Part shown: positions 41,904-42,684 of the stretch, in pieces
Layout: the number at the start of each line of letters is the position of its first letter
How positions within the stretch are numbered: position 1 is the first letter of the stretch
From: JAEUTH01 sp039931675
Lineage (GTDB): Bacteria; Bacteroidota; Bacteroidia; AKYH767-A; OLB10
Assembly (NCBI GenBank): GCA_039931675.1
Contig: JBDTRM010000273.1
Span: forward strand, 1-42,684
Length of the DNA stretch: 42,684 bases
Reading direction: 5' to 3'
Program-made: the position numbers and the translations under genes
Notes under the pieces: generated by a model
Told to the model about the DNA's origin: nothing
The model's input: the letters and a program-made list of their open reading frames with translations, nothing else
Database searches by the model: none

Positions 41904-42683
41904 CTACCCAGTAAGCCGCAGCAAAATGGGCGTTTGCTTTTTTTCGGGAGGCTTTTTGTGTACTACAGATTTTAATTTTCTGAAGGGTTTGTGTTTGGCA
42001 TTAAGAATGTCAAAAAATTGTTTTAATTTTTGATTCGGCTCAGAGCATTTTCGGATGCTGATGATTTTGTCAAATGTATTTTGTCCTGAAGTGGTAATCA
42101 TTTTTTGTGTGTTTCCAATGCGTACTATTTCTTGCCAACCGCTATTAATTTTGAATGCTTTTAGTTGATGGCGAATGGTGTTCACTAACCAATATGCAAG
42201 TATGCCCAGATGTAGATGCGCCATGGTGCTTTCATCTTTTTGGTGATAAATTGGTCGCAGGTCGAGGTCTGTTTTTAGGGTGCGGAAGGTGCTTTCTATT
42301 TCTCGAATAGTGTTGTAGATGTTCCATATTATTACTTCGTCTTTTATAGGCATATTGGTACGCAAGAAATAAACTCCCAGGCCATCTATTTGTTGTTGGT
42401 GCAGCGCCTGGTCTTTTTGCCATGTGATATTGATTACTTGTTCATTCGCTTTATCGCAAGTAATGTGGATGTTATAATAGTGGTGTACGGATGGGTATTT
42501 TTGTTTTGCTCTTCCAATGCGTTCATTCACTTTGCTTACTTTTTTTACTCCGCTTTTTTTGTGTATTGAACTTTTTATTTTTTCTAACGCTTCTTCAAAT
42601 CGCGTTTCAAATAAATTTTTCATACCCTCTTCTTTTAGTGCTTTGGGTGGGCTTGTTATTTCAAGATAATAATCTGTACTCAC
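41904..42683 (-). mobile_element. IS1634-type transposase, C-terminal 259 residues, cut by window edge
   Basis: The frame is open to the right edge of the window, so the N-terminal part, with the first catalytic Asp residues, is missing here. The visible part has the C-terminal DDE-transposase signature of the IS1634/IS4 group: WNIYNTIREIESTFRTLK with the catalytic Glu, then TDLDLRPIYHQKD and MAHLHLGILAYWLV. The upstream segment (EEALEKIKSSIHKKSG, RIGRAKQKYPSVHHYYNI) is the usual linker of this family. The chain ends LLRLTG, about 15 bases from an 18-bp tandem repeat. The left end of the element should lie within about 41870-41903, but its terminal repeat cannot be defined without the right end. 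Confidence 0.88.
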
Positions 42684-42684
42684 A

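Overview
The window looks like a chromosomal segment of a Bacteroidota bacterium, probably from the Chitinophagales/Sphingobacteriia side of the phylum. It carries a PorX-type regulator of the type IX secretion system (T9SS), a secreted protein with the gliding-motility-type C-terminal sorting domain, long arrays of about 800-residue MacB/FtsX permeases next to an NtrC-type two-component pair, AT-rich leaders without clear Shine-Dalgarno sites, and promoters resembling the Bacteroidota TTTG-N18-TAnnTTTG form. No rRNA, tRNA or CRISPR array was seen.

Left part (1-5191), all on the minus strand: a fumarylacetoacetate-hydrolase-family enzyme, a small exported helical protein, a 500-residue protein with a nucleoside-deoxyribosyltransferase-like N-terminal domain and a helical-repeat C-terminus, and an exported M3 zinc oligopeptidase.

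Accessory island (about 5192-9870): a DUF262 + HEPN two-gene module of low GC, then an unusual tandem arrangement upstream of asnB. The asnB promoter and first 21 codons occur three times. Between the copies sit two single-gene inserts on the minus strand: a DUF1016/YhcG-type PDDEXK nuclease, and a 69-residue protein resembling antitoxins but without a toxin. Each truncated asnB start is followed by the same stop, the same 8-bp-period repeat and the same strong terminator. The inserts therefore look like cassettes (1648 bp and 581 bp), each of which brought a new asnB 5' end and displaced the older one outward. Intact asnB follows at 9869-11536.

Transport operon (11803-29148): a HlyD/MacA-like adaptor, a MacB-like ATPase split by a one-base frameshift in an A9 tract, six consecutive paralogous FtsX/MacB permeases that all end in nearly the same peptide, and a second MacB-like ATPase with altered motifs. 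A candidate sigma-54 promoter precedes the operon. An NtrC-family sigma-54 activator and its histidine kinase lie just beyond the other end on the opposite strand, so they are the likely regulators. No TolC-type outer-membrane factor is present.

Right part (29326-42684): an unrecognised protein with a Cys cluster, the kinase/regulator pair, a START-domain protein, the T9SS cargo protein, a DUF2809 membrane protein, PorX, a solitary HigA-like regulator, an HD-domain phosphohydrolase, a second deoxyribosyltransferase-like/TPR protein, and an IS1634-type transposase cut by the window edge. The second deoxyribosyltransferase-like gene lies between the real 3' end of the HD gene and a decayed copy of that 3' end. 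This is the mirror image of the asnB arrangement, so two loci in this window show accessory genes inserted at the end of a housekeeping gene with duplication of that end.
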